Positions 28,612 to 37,359 are shown, numbered from the stretch's first letter. The stretch is DNA of 64,000 nucleotides from Gammaproteobacteria bacterium (GCA_041395725.1 JAWKZW010000001.1:1984001-2048000), one strand, 5' to 3'. Translations and numbers: made by a program. The notes: generated from the sequence alone by a model not told the origin.

Positions 28612-29251
28612 TGTCCCCTGTCCCCTGCTTTAGTGCTTCCCAGCTGCCAGTGCTTCTTAACAATCCCCTAACAGAGAGATTGCCGGGATTGGGTTCCTTA
28701 ATCCCTGCTCTCATGAATCCCAGATACGTCTTTCTTGCGGTGCTGCTGGTTGTTTCGAATAAACTCAGTGCAGAATCTGTGTCATGCCACGCCCGCTTCC
28801 TTCTCCCCAGCATGCCGGCGTGACCCGTCCAGAGATATCGATTCAGCGAGGGAAGATCCGGCACCATTACAGCGCGGAAAGGGTTGAGATGAATGTAGCG
28901 AACCAGTTCAAGCAGGTAGCTGTCTTCCTGGCAGAGTATAGATTTAAATCGATTTTGAAAGGCATAGCCAGAACGCTTGTGGCGGTGGTTTTAGTAGCCC
29001 CCATAACCGCCCAGAACTGGCGCCATGAGCTTGGATAATGGAAGATGCCCGGCTCGTACCAATAAGTGACAGTGATTGGACATAAGAGCCCAGGCCAGAT
29101 ACTGACATTGTGTTTTGACCAGGTTGCTGCCAAGCCTCTCGTGGAATTCCAGCTTATCAGCGTCATACTCAAAAATAGTGCGGCGCTCCAGGCCACGCCC
29201 AATCAGATCGTAGCAGCCACCCGGGATATGTAATCGTCCCATCCCTGGCAT
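28598..29251 (-). pseudogene. REP-associated tyrosine transposase (RAYT) with an in-frame stop, copy 1
   Basis: Minus strand from ATG 29251. The Y1_Tnp fold starts RLHIPGGCYDLIGRGLERR and has the HUH motif MSNHCHLLVRAG. The frame stops at TAA 28991-28993, after GGYGGY, then continues in frame as NHRHKRSGYAFQNRFKSI and DSYLLELVRYIHLNPFRA, where the catalytic Tyr and the family signature lie, ending at 28598. Thus the truncated product would lack the nicking Tyr. RAYTs cut and move REP-type repeats in bacterial chromosomes. Family B lies at its 3' end and a family A terminus before its start. Confidence 0.85.
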
Positions 29252-29349
29252 GGCTACAATGTAGACAATAGCCAGGCATACCGCCAGAAAATGGCGAATT
29301 AAGTTGTAAAGTTGTGAGTGTCCCTAAGTTCCATTAACTCAACAAGTAT

Positions 29350-29815
29350 GGGGTCAGACTTCAGGCTGATCCGCGGGCTGGAAGGTCTGTCTGCCGGCAC
29401 CGAAGGCCGGGTATTTTACGCCGAGCGTTTCGCAGCCGAGGATGGCTGGCACCAGGATGATCCGGTGGGCCGACTGGGACAGCTTAGCAGCGAACTTTTT
29501 CGTGCGCGCAGGCTTGTCGTCGACACTGGCCTCCACGCCAAGGGCTGGACCCGGCAACAGGCTATCGACTTCGGAATCGAAGCCAGTGAAGTCGAACGCT
29601 ATGTCGTCATGCCTGGCCAGCCAGGCATGTTCCTACACGATCGGCCAGCTCAAGACAACCGAGCTTCGCGAGCGCGCTCGGGAGGCTCTCGGCGAAGGCT
29701 TTTCATTGCGTGACTTCCACAATCTTGTGCTCAGCGTCGGCATCGTTCCCCTGGCAATCCTTGAGCAGAGTGTCGTTCAGTATATTGCGGAATCGCTGCT
29801 GCAGTGTTTTTCCCT
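29350..29815 (+). pseudogene. C-terminal remnant of a DUF885 protein, frameshifted
   Basis: Reads YAERFAAEDGWHQDDPVGRL, RRLVVDTGLHAKGWTRQQAI and EVERYVVMPGQP, then changes frame near 29613 to CSYTIGQLKTTELRERAREA and FHNLVLSVGIVPLAILEQSV. The motifs VDTG-hHAKGW, EVERY-x-x-x-PGQ and Y-x-IGQLK are typical of DUF885, a family of exported metallopeptidase-like proteins. The N-terminal two-thirds is absent, so this is a dead remnant. Confidence 0.75.
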
Positions 29816-29970
29816 ACTTTGATTACAACGATAATCAATCGTGACCATGACCGCTATAGCCGAAACGGCTTCCGCAATCTGTGTGATCTTAGCAGGCCTG
29901 GTTTATTCACTACGCAGCACTCGGTTACGGCTGGATATATGAAAGCACGTAACAGCCACGGTTCGGTGAT

Positions 29971-30170
29971 TTACAGCTGCCCTTCCAGAAACTCTGCCTG
30001 TCTTCGACAATAGAATAGCTGATTCGACAATCTTCTCCGTCCATGGTCCTCATCCGGAATGCGAACGAATGACGCATCTATTCCATTGCCAATCAGAGTT
30101 CTGACCATAATCTCGGTCTCTGAAATGTCGATTCCGGGATCCATTATTCCATGGGCGTAGAGCCCTCCGA
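29971..30170 (-). pseudogene. C-terminal remnant of an S9-type serine peptidase
   Basis: The minus-strand frame ends with ISETEIMVRTLIGNGIDASF, VRIPDEDHGRRRLSNQLFY and CRRQAEFLEGQL. PDE-x-HG with the following aromatic helix is the region of the catalytic His in prolyl oligopeptidase/dipeptidyl peptidase relatives. The nucleophile part is missing. It lies just downstream of the DUF885 remnant, so two peptidase genes decayed side by side. Confidence 0.55.
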
Positions 30171-30193
30171 GCTTGCGCCCAGGAAAAGGACAT

Positions 30194-30222
30194 AAAAAAC
30201 CCGGCCTGAGCCGGGTTTTTTT
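30194..30222 (-). terminator. Intrinsic terminator of the fasciclin gene
   Basis: AAAAAACCCGGC, loop CTGA, GCCGGGTTTTTT: a GC stem with flanking A and T runs, so it can act in both directions. On the minus strand it lies 20 bases beyond the fasciclin stop. Confidence 0.85.
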
Positions 30223-30241
30223 AGCGCGCAATAACCAGCTG

Positions 30242-30823
30242 CTACTCACCCAGCAGGTCACCGACTATGACGGTGTCGATGTAGTGAATAATGCCGTTGT
30301 CCGCGTCAACATCTGCTTTGATTACATTTGCCTCATAGTTGATGCGCACGCCCTTACTGCCGAGACTCACCGGCAGCATCCCAGCCGCGACGGAGACACT
30401 TCTATCTTCAAGCAGGTCCTCGATTTCGGCATCGTCATCATCAACCACACCGACGTGAAGCAGCAGGATACTTAAAACGTCGTTGACAGTCAGATCAAGA
30501 CCACCAAGCACGGATGGCAGAGCCGCCTTAACGTCGTCAACACTAAGACCGTCCAGGAAGCCAGGCTCAAGCTGGAGTAATGTCTCGAAAGCTGAGTTGA
30601 CCGGTGCAAATAAAACAATATCGTCAATGCTGTCCAGGGCCTCAGCAATACTCACATCCAGCACGCCGGACTCGTCGACGACCAGAACCGCGGCAATCAG
30701 CGCCTGCGTGCCATCCACAGCGCTCAGTCGCTCAACGATAGAATCGTCGGCCATTGCTGCAGTTGCGCTGATCGCAAAAAGCGAACCCAATAAAAATCCC
30801 CGGAGGTTACGTATCACACCCAT
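30242..30823 (-). CDS. Exported fasciclin-domain protein
   Basis: 193 residues with a signal peptide (GFLLGSLFAISATAAMA). The fasciclin fold is visible: SIVERLSAVDGTQALIAAVL, DDIVLFAPVNSAFETLL (the FAP-x-N/D-x-A-F motif) and the end motif GIIHYIDTVIVGDLL. An acidic loop VGVVDDDDAEIEDLLED interrupts the usual H-V-V motif. Such proteins act in adhesion or the cell surface. The start has an AGAGGAAA site. It is an intact gene in an otherwise decayed stretch and has a strong terminator. Confidence 0.85.
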   Translation of the reverse strand: MGVIRNLRGFLLGSLFAISATAAMADDSIVERLSAVDGTQALIAAVLVVDESGVLDVSIAEALDSIDDIVLFAPVNSAFETLLQLEPGFLDGLSVDDVKAALPSVLGGLDLTVNDVLSILLLHVGVVDDDDAEIEDLLEDRSVSVAAGMLPVSLGSKGVRINYEANVIKADVDADNGIIHYIDTVIVGDLLGE

Positions 30824-31347
30824 GTTCTATTTCCTCTTACAGTAGTCTGATGAATGGTTCGAGGAAGATAACGCTGAGAACATTTCCATGGTTTGGTGAG
30901 TTAGTCTGTTTTTTACGAGGTGTTACTACCGTAATCCCGATGTATCAACTGGTCTGATGACATCAAGAAACGAGACGGGGCTTGTCCGATTAACTAGAAA
31001 GTAGTCGCAAGCGCTTTGAACGAAGACATTCCGAGAGCTCGAAATGACCCCGGACCAGTGGGCCAGAACTCTTTCCAGAACCCACAACCTCCCTCTCCCA
31101 GCTTATAAGTAAAACAAAAGGAATCTCCAAAGTAGGCTGCTGTCCAGCTTGGTGAGCAGGTGGCTCACCAAGAGACCCAATTTGCGCAAAATCAGTCAGA
31201 GTCTCTGAGAAATCAGCCGCTTTCCATCAGCAATCAGGCCAACGCTCGCGCGTTAGTACCTCCTTCTCCACCAGCCGGCCGAGGGTGATCCGGCCACCCT
31301 CCCAGGCAGACTGTAGATTTCCCTTTTTATCTTTGTTGTTGAGTGAG
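30824..31347 (+). other. Gene-free stretch with one hairpin
   Basis: 524 bases without a supported gene. CTTGGTGAGC (31148-31157) and GCTCACCAAG (31163-31172) form a perfect 10-bp stem. Sequence just after it is low in structure. Confidence 0.5.
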
Positions 31348-31453
31348 TCAGACTTCGTCAAATAACCCGATCTGCGGCGGTGCCCTTTCCGGCGGTGGCT
31401 GCGCCTGGGAATCTCCCGACTCCTTCTTCCGCAAATGTTCCAGAATCCGCCGG
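31348..31453 (-). pseudogene. C-terminal IS91-family transposase fragment
   Basis: The minus strand reads RRILEHLRKKESGDSQAQ then PPPERAPPQIGLFDEV and a TGA at 31350-31348. It matches the end of the fragment at 28026-28213 (ILEHMRKKG ... PPQIGLFDEA), in the opposite direction. A tandem 27-bp duplication follows it at 31451-31504. Confidence 0.7.
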
Positions 31454-31504
31454 AAATGTTGGGGACACTCACAACTTCGGAAATGTTGGGGACACTCACA
31501 ACTT
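31451..31504 (+). repeat. Tandem duplication of 27 bp containing a family A left end
   Basis: CGGAAATGTT + GGGGACACTCACAACTT occurs at 31451-31477 and again at 31478-31504. The duplicated unit joins IS91 remnant sequence to a family A terminus. Confidence 0.8.
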
Positions 31505-31653
31505 AACAACTTAACGATGAATCTTAGAGCTTAAAACTCTACAACCTGCCTAAACGTGTCTTCAGATGTGAGTGGTTACTGCTCTTGTTTGCGGAATTTT
31601 GGGACACTCGCAACATGGCTTACCCTATTAAGTTGTTAAGTTGTGAGTGTCCC
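31488..31653 (+). repeat. Family A-type element with a different interior
   Basis: Termini are those of family A (GGGGACACTCACAACTTAAC left; GTTAAGTTGTGAGTGTCCC right) but the 100-odd bases between do not match the other copies (they include CTGCTCTTGTTTGCGGAATT). It is a variant with shared ends or a composite of two solo ends. Confidence 0.75.
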
Positions 31654-31690
31654 TAAGTTCCAGATTGTGTTGTTCGAAGCGCGGAGGCTA

Positions 31691-31810
31691 GGGGACACTA
31701 ATAGTTTAATAGCTTAACGACCAGCTCTTGAGATTGACTGAAATTGGCTCAACGATTCGAGGCGAATTCGGCGGGCCAATTTCTTAAGCTATTAAACTAT
31801 TTGTGTCCCC
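31691..31810 (+). repeat. Family B dispersed element, copy B2
   Basis: Same as B1 at 28492-28611, part of the second RAYT unit, with the following short CTGTCCC repeats. Confidence 0.85.
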
Positions 31811-32450
31811 TGTCCCCTGTCCCCTGCTTTAGTGCTTCCCAGCTGCCAGTGCTTCTTAACAATCCCCTAACAGAGAGATTGCCGGGATTGGGTTCCTTAA
31901 TCCCTGCTCTCATGAATCCCAGATACGTCTTTCTTGCGGTGCTGCTGGTTGTTTCGAATAAACTCAGTGCAGAATCTGTGTCATGCCACGCCCGCTTCCT
32001 TCTCCCCAGCATGCCGGCGTGACCCGTCCAGAGATATCGATTCAGCGAGGGAAGATCCGGCACCATTACAGCGCGGAAAGGGTTGAGATGAATGTAGCGA
32101 ACCAGTTCAAGCAGGTAGCTGTCTTCCTGGCAGAGTATAGATTTAAATCGATTTTGAAAGGCATAGCCAGAACGCTTGTGGCGGTGGTTTTAGTAGCCCC
32201 CATAACCGCCCAGAACTGGCGCCATGAGCTTGGATAATGGAAGATGCCCGGCTCGTACCAATAAGTGACAGTGATTGGACATAAGAGCCCAGGCCAGATA
32301 CTGACATTGTGTTTTGACCAGGTTGCTGCCAAGCCTCTCGTGGAATTCCAGCTTATCAGCGTCATACTCAAAAATAGTGCGGCGCTCCAGGCCACGCCCA
32401 ATCAGATCGTAGCAGCCACCCGGGATATGTAATCGTCCCATCCCTGGCAT
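31797..32450 (-). pseudogene. RAYT with an in-frame stop, copy 2
   Basis: Sequence as in copy 1, from ATG 32450, with the same TAA at 32190-32192 between the HUH motif and the catalytic Tyr region. Confidence 0.85.
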
Positions 32451-32531
32451 GGCTACAATGTAGACAATAGCCGGGCATACCGCCAGAACCTGGCGAATTA
32501 AGTTGTTAAGTTGTGAGTGTCCCTAAGTTCC

Positions 32532-32846
32532 CTAAGTTCCATGCTCAACGATTGCACAAGTGAAGCTATGATGAAACAGGTCGGTCCGCGGCGGGTCAAA
32601 CCCGAGGAACCTCTTGACGTGCAAACCTCTTTAATCAGATAGGGCCCCGTCGGCGAAATTCATAGAGGCCTGGAGACCAACTCCATAAACAGGCCGGACG
32701 TAAGACTGCAATCGACTATTTCTCGTCATCAGGATTCACTTGGCAAACGGGCGGTGTCCATGTAGGAGGTTCCTAAAACTTTGATGATAGGTCTTACTAG
32801 CGTAGACTAAGCCCCATCGCCAACCCATCAAGCCTGGAGGCTAGCA
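32532..32846 (+). other. Gene-free stretch
   Basis: 315 bases after RAYT copy 2 with no supported gene, repeat or strong hairpin. The promoter of the secreted-protein gene at 32847 probably lies in its last 100 bases. Confidence 0.45.
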
Positions 32847-33224
32847 ATGCGATCACTTTTAACCGTTTGTCTGCTTATTTTGAGCTTCAATGCAACAGCA
32901 CAATCAGACTACACCATAGTATGGAACATGGTTGGTTGGGATGCTGAAAGCAGTCCCGATCGAATATCCTTGGATTTAAATCAAGGCAATTACTTCATTG
33001 CTGCCAATGGTATTGTCGAATACTTCAACGGTAGCACATTTGCGACTTCAGGCACCTGCTTTCTGACAGACGCGAACTCTATATTCTGTAACCTGGTAGT
33101 TGGCTTTTTCTCGATGGAATTAGAGATTAGCCTGGACGACGGCCTTGAAGGCGATGTCCTTTTGATTGACTTCGACGGGTTTCTGCTGGACGTAGGGTCA
33201 CTTGACTTTATTCGTGTCGAATAA
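32847..33224 (+). CDS. Small exported protein of unknown function
   Basis: 125 residues with a signal peptide (SLLTVCLLILSFNATAQ) and a beta-rich, Asp-rich mature part (TIVWNMVGWDAESSPDRISL; LEISLDDGLEGDVLLIDFDG). Two Cys (CFLTD ... FCNLVVG) may form a disulfide. No family recognised. The gene is AT-richer than the backbone and is isolated. Confidence 0.5.
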   Translation: MRSLLTVCLLILSFNATAQSDYTIVWNMVGWDAESSPDRISLDLNQGNYFIAANGIVEYFNGSTFATSGTCFLTDANSIFCNLVVGFFSMELEISLDDGLEGDVLLIDFDGFLLDVGSLDFIRVE

Positions 33225-33255
33225 TCTCGACACCAGCCGGATGCTGAATTCGATC

Positions 33256-33333
33256 CTGGGAACCTTTGATTCACTGCCGGAACGCCCGACGGATTGCCGC
33301 TGTGTGTTGCGGCAACGAATCAAAGGTTCCCAG
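33256..33333 (+). repeat. Long two-tier inverted repeat
   Basis: CTGGGAACCTTTGATTC (33256-33272) is the exact reverse complement of 33317-33333. Inside, TTGCCGC (33294-33300) pairs with GCGGCAA (33309-33315). It could be a terminator of the preceding gene, a small folded element, or an mRNA-stabilising structure. Confidence 0.65.
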
Positions 33334-33483
33334 AATTCGTCCTTTCCATTCGTCGGTAACCGAAGCTATTTACAGACTATTCGATAACGATTGCAACTAA
33401 TGAAGAGCGCAAATCTAACGATAGCCGAGGCAGGCGTGTCTGGCGATTTTGAACTTGCCTTAATCCTCACCGATTAATACGGA

Positions 33484-35682
33484 ATGCATCCCGAAATACT
33501 AATCATAGCCGCCCCTTTTGGATTCGGCCCCTCTTCTAAAGCTTTGGTTCTTGCCAGCGGACTGTCGCGTCACGCCTCAATAACTATTAACTGCGCCGGT
33601 GACGCACACGATTTTGTCGGTCGATTCAGCCCAGAAGGTGTCCATATTGTTGAGGGAAAATTCGCGGCAACCTTTCCCGACCGTAGTTCGCTCTTGTGTT
33701 ATGACCTGATCGTTTCGATCAATCATGTTCCCGCGCTGAAGAGGTTGGAGGATTATGGTCTGCTGGGAGCCACGTTATTTATCGACAGCCTGTTCAAGTG
33801 GCGGGTCGGCCGAGACAGCGATATTCCAGATGGATTGCTGGCCTATCTTGTTCAGGATTATCCTGGATTGAATTTGGGCCAGCTATCTTCACCGAACAGC
33901 CCTGTAAACGTTGTGGCCCCGATTATATGGCCTATCGAGCCTGCAGCGCGGAGGGATTCCAAGAATGTCGTTCTTCACTTCGGGGGGCTGACGTCGCCCC
34001 TTGTATCTTGGGAAAAAATCGTTGGACCTGTCAGCAAAATCGTAAAGTTGGTTCACAGTGTGGTTTCGGCGCAGGGGCAATGTCTGAGTGTAATTGGTAA
34101 CAACCGTCTGAAAGACCTCTCCATCAAATTGTCGGGACTTGACCTCAAGGGAGACGTCAGCCCCGCCGAGTCGGCTCAACTCATCGCTTCATCGAACCTT
34201 CTGATTACCACTCCAGGCATCGGCGCCATCTATGAAGCACTTGCCGCGGGAACTGCCGTTTTGCTTTTGCCGCCAATGAATAGTACGCAGCTTTACCATT
34301 TCGGCACGCTCTACTCCAGGAGCTTTTCCACAACCATGCCGAAAGCAATAGCCTCTAAAATTCTCGCAACGCTTACAAACGAGAAATGGGAACGACAGAC
34401 GCAAATCTGTTTGGATGCACTTTCTAAGCAAACGGAGTTGTTGCTGTCTGAAACCGATCAGCGGTGCCGAGAGATACTCACAACCCCATCTTTCGACATC
34501 GGCAGACAGCAGCGTGTCTTCAAAGCACTGACAACTTCTGATCCTGTCGATATGATTATCCGCCTGGCCGGAAGTTCTCTCACCCGCAGAAATAGACTAC
34601 CAGCTACGCCTGACGAAACAAGGATTGGACCGTCGCCAAGGCTCGACTCTTTGTTGGAGGAATTGCCTAAGGTCGAGTTGCATTTACACCTGGAGGGCTC
34701 CATCAGGCCAGAGTTGATGTTGATGTTGGCGAGGAGAAACGGTATACCGCTGCCGTTCAATGATCCCTGCCAATTTAAGACATACTTGGGTTTTCGTAAT
34801 TTTCGTGGATTCGCCAAACTTTTACTTATGGGAGTCCATTGCCTGAGGCAACCAAGAGACTTTTCGGAGCTGGTTCTGGATTTAGGTTACCGGCTGAAAG
34901 AGCAGAATATTCTCCATGCCGAAATAACCTGGACTCCACAATTCTACATGAACCGCGGAATTTCGCTAAACCATGTGCTCGCGGGCATGAATCAGGCTCG
35001 AGATCAGATATTCGAGGTATCGGGAATTACCATGAGGTGGATTCCTGATCTGGTACGAAGTTTCCCTCAACCTGCAAAACGGGTAATAGATTGGCTTCTG
35101 GCGACCAACAGTGCGACCAGCGGTATCGTGGCATTGGGGCTTGGGGGACCTGAACACAGTAATCCGTCCAGCTATTTCGCGAAGCATTTTTCAAGAGTAG
35201 AACCTATAGGGCTAGCTGCCAATCCTCATACTGGAGAAGGTGCTGGGGCAGCTGCTGTACGGGATACGATACTTTCTTTAAACCCTCGTCGAATCGGTCA
35301 CGGTGTCCGTGTCATTGAGGACCCTGAGGTTATCGCCTTGGTAAAGGATCGCGGGATTGTTCTTGAAGTTTGCCCCACGAGCAACCTCAAGCTTGGAATC
35401 TATCCTTCCTATAGGGCGCACCCTTTGAAGACGCTATTGGAAGCTGGCTGCAGGGTGACAATAAACTCTGATGACCCGGTGTTGTTTAGTAGCAACCTGG
35501 TCGATGAATACAGGCATGCAGTTGTCGATTGTGGATTGTCCATCGAGCAACTCAAGTCTGCCATTCTGACTGCGAGCAAAGCGTCATACTTGGAAGAAAG
35601 CAAGAAGCAAAGTCTTGAAAGGGAGATACGCGACCAATTCTCCCGACTGGAAGAAAAATACCAGGGATTGGCGGCCAATTGA
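33484..35682 (+). CDS. Fusion of a GT-B glycosyltransferase-like domain and adenosine deaminase
   Basis: 732 residues. Residues about 1-350 look like a GT-B glycosyltransferase or UDP-sugar-binding protein: the start ILIIAAPFGFGPSSKALVLA and the donor-site type motif TPGIGAIYEALAAGTAVLLL (residues 243-262). Residues about 395-732 are an adenosine deaminase: zinc ligands HLHLEG (His400, His402), HTGEGAG (His582, catalytic Glu585), RIGHGVR (His606) and INSDDP (Asp663, Asp664); EVCPTSNLKLG is also typical. All catalytic residues are kept. It should deaminate an adenosine-like nucleoside, possibly one modified by the glycosyltransferase half. The gene is visibly AT-richer than the 0-28 kb part, suggesting transfer. 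The N-terminal half could instead be a non-catalytic relative. Confidence 0.8.
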   Translation: MHPEILIIAAPFGFGPSSKALVLASGLSRHASITINCAGDAHDFVGRFSPEGVHIVEGKFAATFPDRSSLLCYDLIVSINHVPALKRLEDYGLLGATLFIDSLFKWRVGRDSDIPDGLLAYLVQDYPGLNLGQLSSPNSPVNVVAPIIWPIEPAARRDSKNVVLHFGGLTSPLVSWEKIVGPVSKIVKLVHSVVSAQGQCLSVIGNNRLKDLSIKLSGLDLKGDVSPAESAQLIASSNLLITTPGIGAIYEALAAGTAVLLLPPMNSTQLYHFGTLYSRSFSTTMPKAIASKILATLTNEKWERQTQICLDALSKQTELLLSETDQRCREILTTPSFDIGRQQRVFKALTTSDPVDMIIRLAGSSLTRRNRLPATPDETRIGPSPRLDSLLEELPKVELHLHLEGSIRPELMLMLARRNGIPLPFNDPCQFKTYLGFRNFRGFAKLLLMGVHCLRQPRDFSELVLDLGYRLKEQNILHAEITWTPQFYMNRGISLNHVLAGMNQARDQIFEVSGITMRWIPDLVRSFPQPAKRVIDWLLATNSATSGIVALGLGGPEHSNPSSYFAKHFSRVEPIGLAANPHTGEGAGAAAVRDTILSLNPRRIGHGVRVIEDPEVIALVKDRGIVLEVCPTSNLKLGIYPSYRAHPLKTLLEAGCRVTINSDDPVLFSSNLVDEYRHAVVDCGLSIEQLKSAILTASKASYLEESKKQSLEREIRDQFSRLEEKYQGLAAN

Positions 35683-35736
35683 CAGATCGAGCGGCGATAC
35701 TTGCCCCTGTGTCAGGGAACGTTCACCCAGAGGTAT

Positions 35737-36088
35737 TTAGTCAGAGCTGGTGACTGTCCACAGAAACCGTCTGCTCTGAAGAGTACCGGGATCCATTAAT
35801 CCAGAAGCATGATTTCGGGAATTCCTGCGCCCAAGGTACAGCTTGAGATGACGGTTCCTTTCTACGCGCCAGGCGTACCAGCTGGTGGAGAAGCCACCGC
35901 CAAGAAACAGGCCCGCCAATGTCAGGCCCGCCTAGCGTAACCAGAACTTGTCATGGACAAAAGCGGTGACCAGTGCTGTAAATGTCGCACCCCAGATCCA
36001 GGCTCGCACCTGAACACACAGTGCGCAAGGATAGTAGTCCAGCACGTACTGATAGAACAGCGCGATCAGCTCCATCAGAAAGAAATAG
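35737..36088 (-). pseudogene. DsbB-like remnant with an in-frame TAG
   Basis: The minus strand reads FFLMELIALFYQYVLDYYPC ALC VQVRAWIWG (DsbB CxxC), then TAG at 35934-35932, and continues in frame as AGLTLAGLFLGGGFSTSWYA to TAA 35737. DsbB-type proteins carry two periplasmic CxxC pairs and re-oxidise DsbA; only the first pair is here. The N-terminus is cut off by the IS91 fragment at 36094. Confidence 0.6.
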
Positions 36089-36093
36089 CAAAC

Positions 36094-36352
36094 GACACTG
36101 CTCTACCGGCTCGTCGAGCAGTATTACCCCGCGTTCCTCGCCCATCTGGAAGCCGAAGGCAGAGCATTGCCTGACCACGTGCAGCAGGAGTTAACCGACT
36201 AACCTGAAGTGCGGCCGCGTGGAACACGGTTTCCTGCGGGTACGCTGCGAAAGCTGCCACTACGAGAAACTGGTGGCCTTCTCCTGCAAGAGAAGAGGCT
36301 TCTTCCCCAGCTGCGACGCCCGTCGCATGGTGGAAAGTGCCGCCCTGCTGGT
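36094..36352 (+). pseudogene. N-terminal fragment of an IS91-family transposase, frameshifted
   Basis: Reads TLLYRLVEQYYPAFLAHLEA then DHVQQELTD and a TAA; it continues in another frame as LKCGRVEHGFLRVRCESCHY and SCKRRGFFPSCDARRMVESA. This is the N-terminal zinc-binding domain of IS91-like transposases (CESCHYEK ... SCKRRG-F-x-SC). A second, related N-terminal piece is at 60796-60890. Confidence 0.75.
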
Positions 36353-36594
36353 GTCAGTTGAAACAAACCAATCCAAAGATACTTCTCCTACAGTATCACG
36401 CTGCAGTGCGGCGCATAAGAAAAAAGAGTTTTCAGACTATAAGCAATGTGTGAGAATTTTTCGCCAATTTTGATGCCTCTGCTTAAGCGAAATTGTTAGC
36501 GATTCCGGAGGCGTCATTTTATTCAGCGAACAGGACTTCAAGTGCCTGCTCGGCTGTATCCGAACTACTTATTAAAACTAGAGGATTTGTATCT

Positions 36595-36777
36595 ATGCTC
36601 AAATATCCATTGGGAATTGTTATATCTATGGCGGGCTTTATTGCCAATAGTGCGTATGCGCAACAAGCCGGTGACATTAATACGGAGATCGAACTGGGTG
36701 CCATTTTTACATCTGGTAATACTGAGGAAGAAAACGTCTCCTACGGTGTTACAGTCAATTGGCTTCAAGAGAACTAA
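36595..36777 (+). pseudogene. N-terminal remnant of a DUF481-like outer membrane protein
   Basis: ATG 36595 gives a signal peptide (GIVISMAGFIANSAYAQQ) and IELGAIFTSGNTEEENVSYG, the opening of DUF481 (YdiY-like) barrels. A TAA follows WLQEN; the frame then continues a short way (TDQFTYSGLVRDR) before the convergent SleB-like gene begins. The rest of the barrel is missing. Confidence 0.6.
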
Positions 36778-36831
36778 ACGGACCAGTTCACCTACTCCGG
36801 CCTTGTTCGCGACCGGTTGAATTGTGCCAGT

Positions 36832-37359
36832 CTATTTGTAGAAATAGTGGGCGCCCAGATGCAAGGTGCGTTCCCTGGAATTTAACCAGCCAGGTACCGA
36901 AATGGAGTCCATATGAAACCACAGTGCTCCGTCAGTGGGGTCCGCTGGCGGATTGTTGAGCATCTGCCGTGTGATCTGATTAGCCAGTTCCCAGGATTCC
37001 GGCTCCGTGGGTTGATCGCTTCTGCCATCACACCACCAGTTAAATTCACAGGGTGGCCTTTCGCCGCCGTCATAAATTACCCCACACACTGAGTTCGGAT
37101 ACATATCGCTTTCGACACGATTGAGTACCACCCAGCCTACGGCAATCATTCCTTCTCGCCCTTCAGATCGGGCTTCAAAGTAAAGATTTTGTGTGAAGCA
37201 CAAAGTCTCGTCGGTATCATTCGAAGTTGATTGAGCATGCGTCATGGTGATTGAGGTCGATGAAACCAGAATTAATGACAGTAACCGGGTTAAGACCACC
37301 TTAAAAAATTCGCGTTTTGGTTGCGGCTGCGAGAAGGGCAGAGGGTATGGCCGATTCAT
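36832..37359 (-). CDS. Exported SleB-like cell-wall hydrolase
   Basis: 175 residues with an N-terminal hydrophobic segment (LTRLLSLILVSSTSITMTHA). The hydrolase_2/SleB domain has CFTQNLYFEARSEGREGMIA, VGWVVLNRVESDMYPNSVC, and CEFNWWCDGRSD; Glu in YFEARSEG is the usual catalytic residue. It is expected to cut the glycan backbone of peptidoglycan. It overlaps the end of the DUF481 remnant's former gene, which suggests a rearrangement. Confidence 0.85.
   Translation of the reverse strand: MNRPYPLPFSQPQPKREFFKVVLTRLLSLILVSSTSITMTHAQSTSNDTDETLCFTQNLYFEARSEGREGMIAVGWVVLNRVESDMYPNSVCGVIYDGGERPPCEFNWWCDGRSDQPTEPESWELANQITRQMLNNPPADPTDGALWFHMDSISVPGWLNSRERTLHLGAHYFYK

Larger units (their letters stand above)
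28461..29332 (-). mobile_element. RAYT-repeat unit, copy 1
   Basis: About 870 bp that recurs at 31660-32531 (offset 3199) with only a few differences. It holds a family B repeat at one end, a RAYT pseudogene on the minus strand and a family A terminus (TTAAGTTG ... GTGAGTGTCCCTAAG) at the other. The duplication includes the same in-frame stop. Confidence 0.85.
31660..32531 (-). mobile_element. RAYT-repeat unit, copy 2
   Basis: Second copy of the unit at 28461-29332. Differences seen are near the right end only (GGGCATA for AGGCATA, AACCTGG for AAAATGG, GTTGTTAAG for GTTGTAAAG). Confidence 0.85.

Noticed and set aside
33484..35682. RADAR-type anti-phage deaminase (RdrB)
   Set aside because: There is no RdrA-like ATPase next to it, and the N-terminal half looks like a glycosyltransferase. 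The link to defence remains only a possibility.
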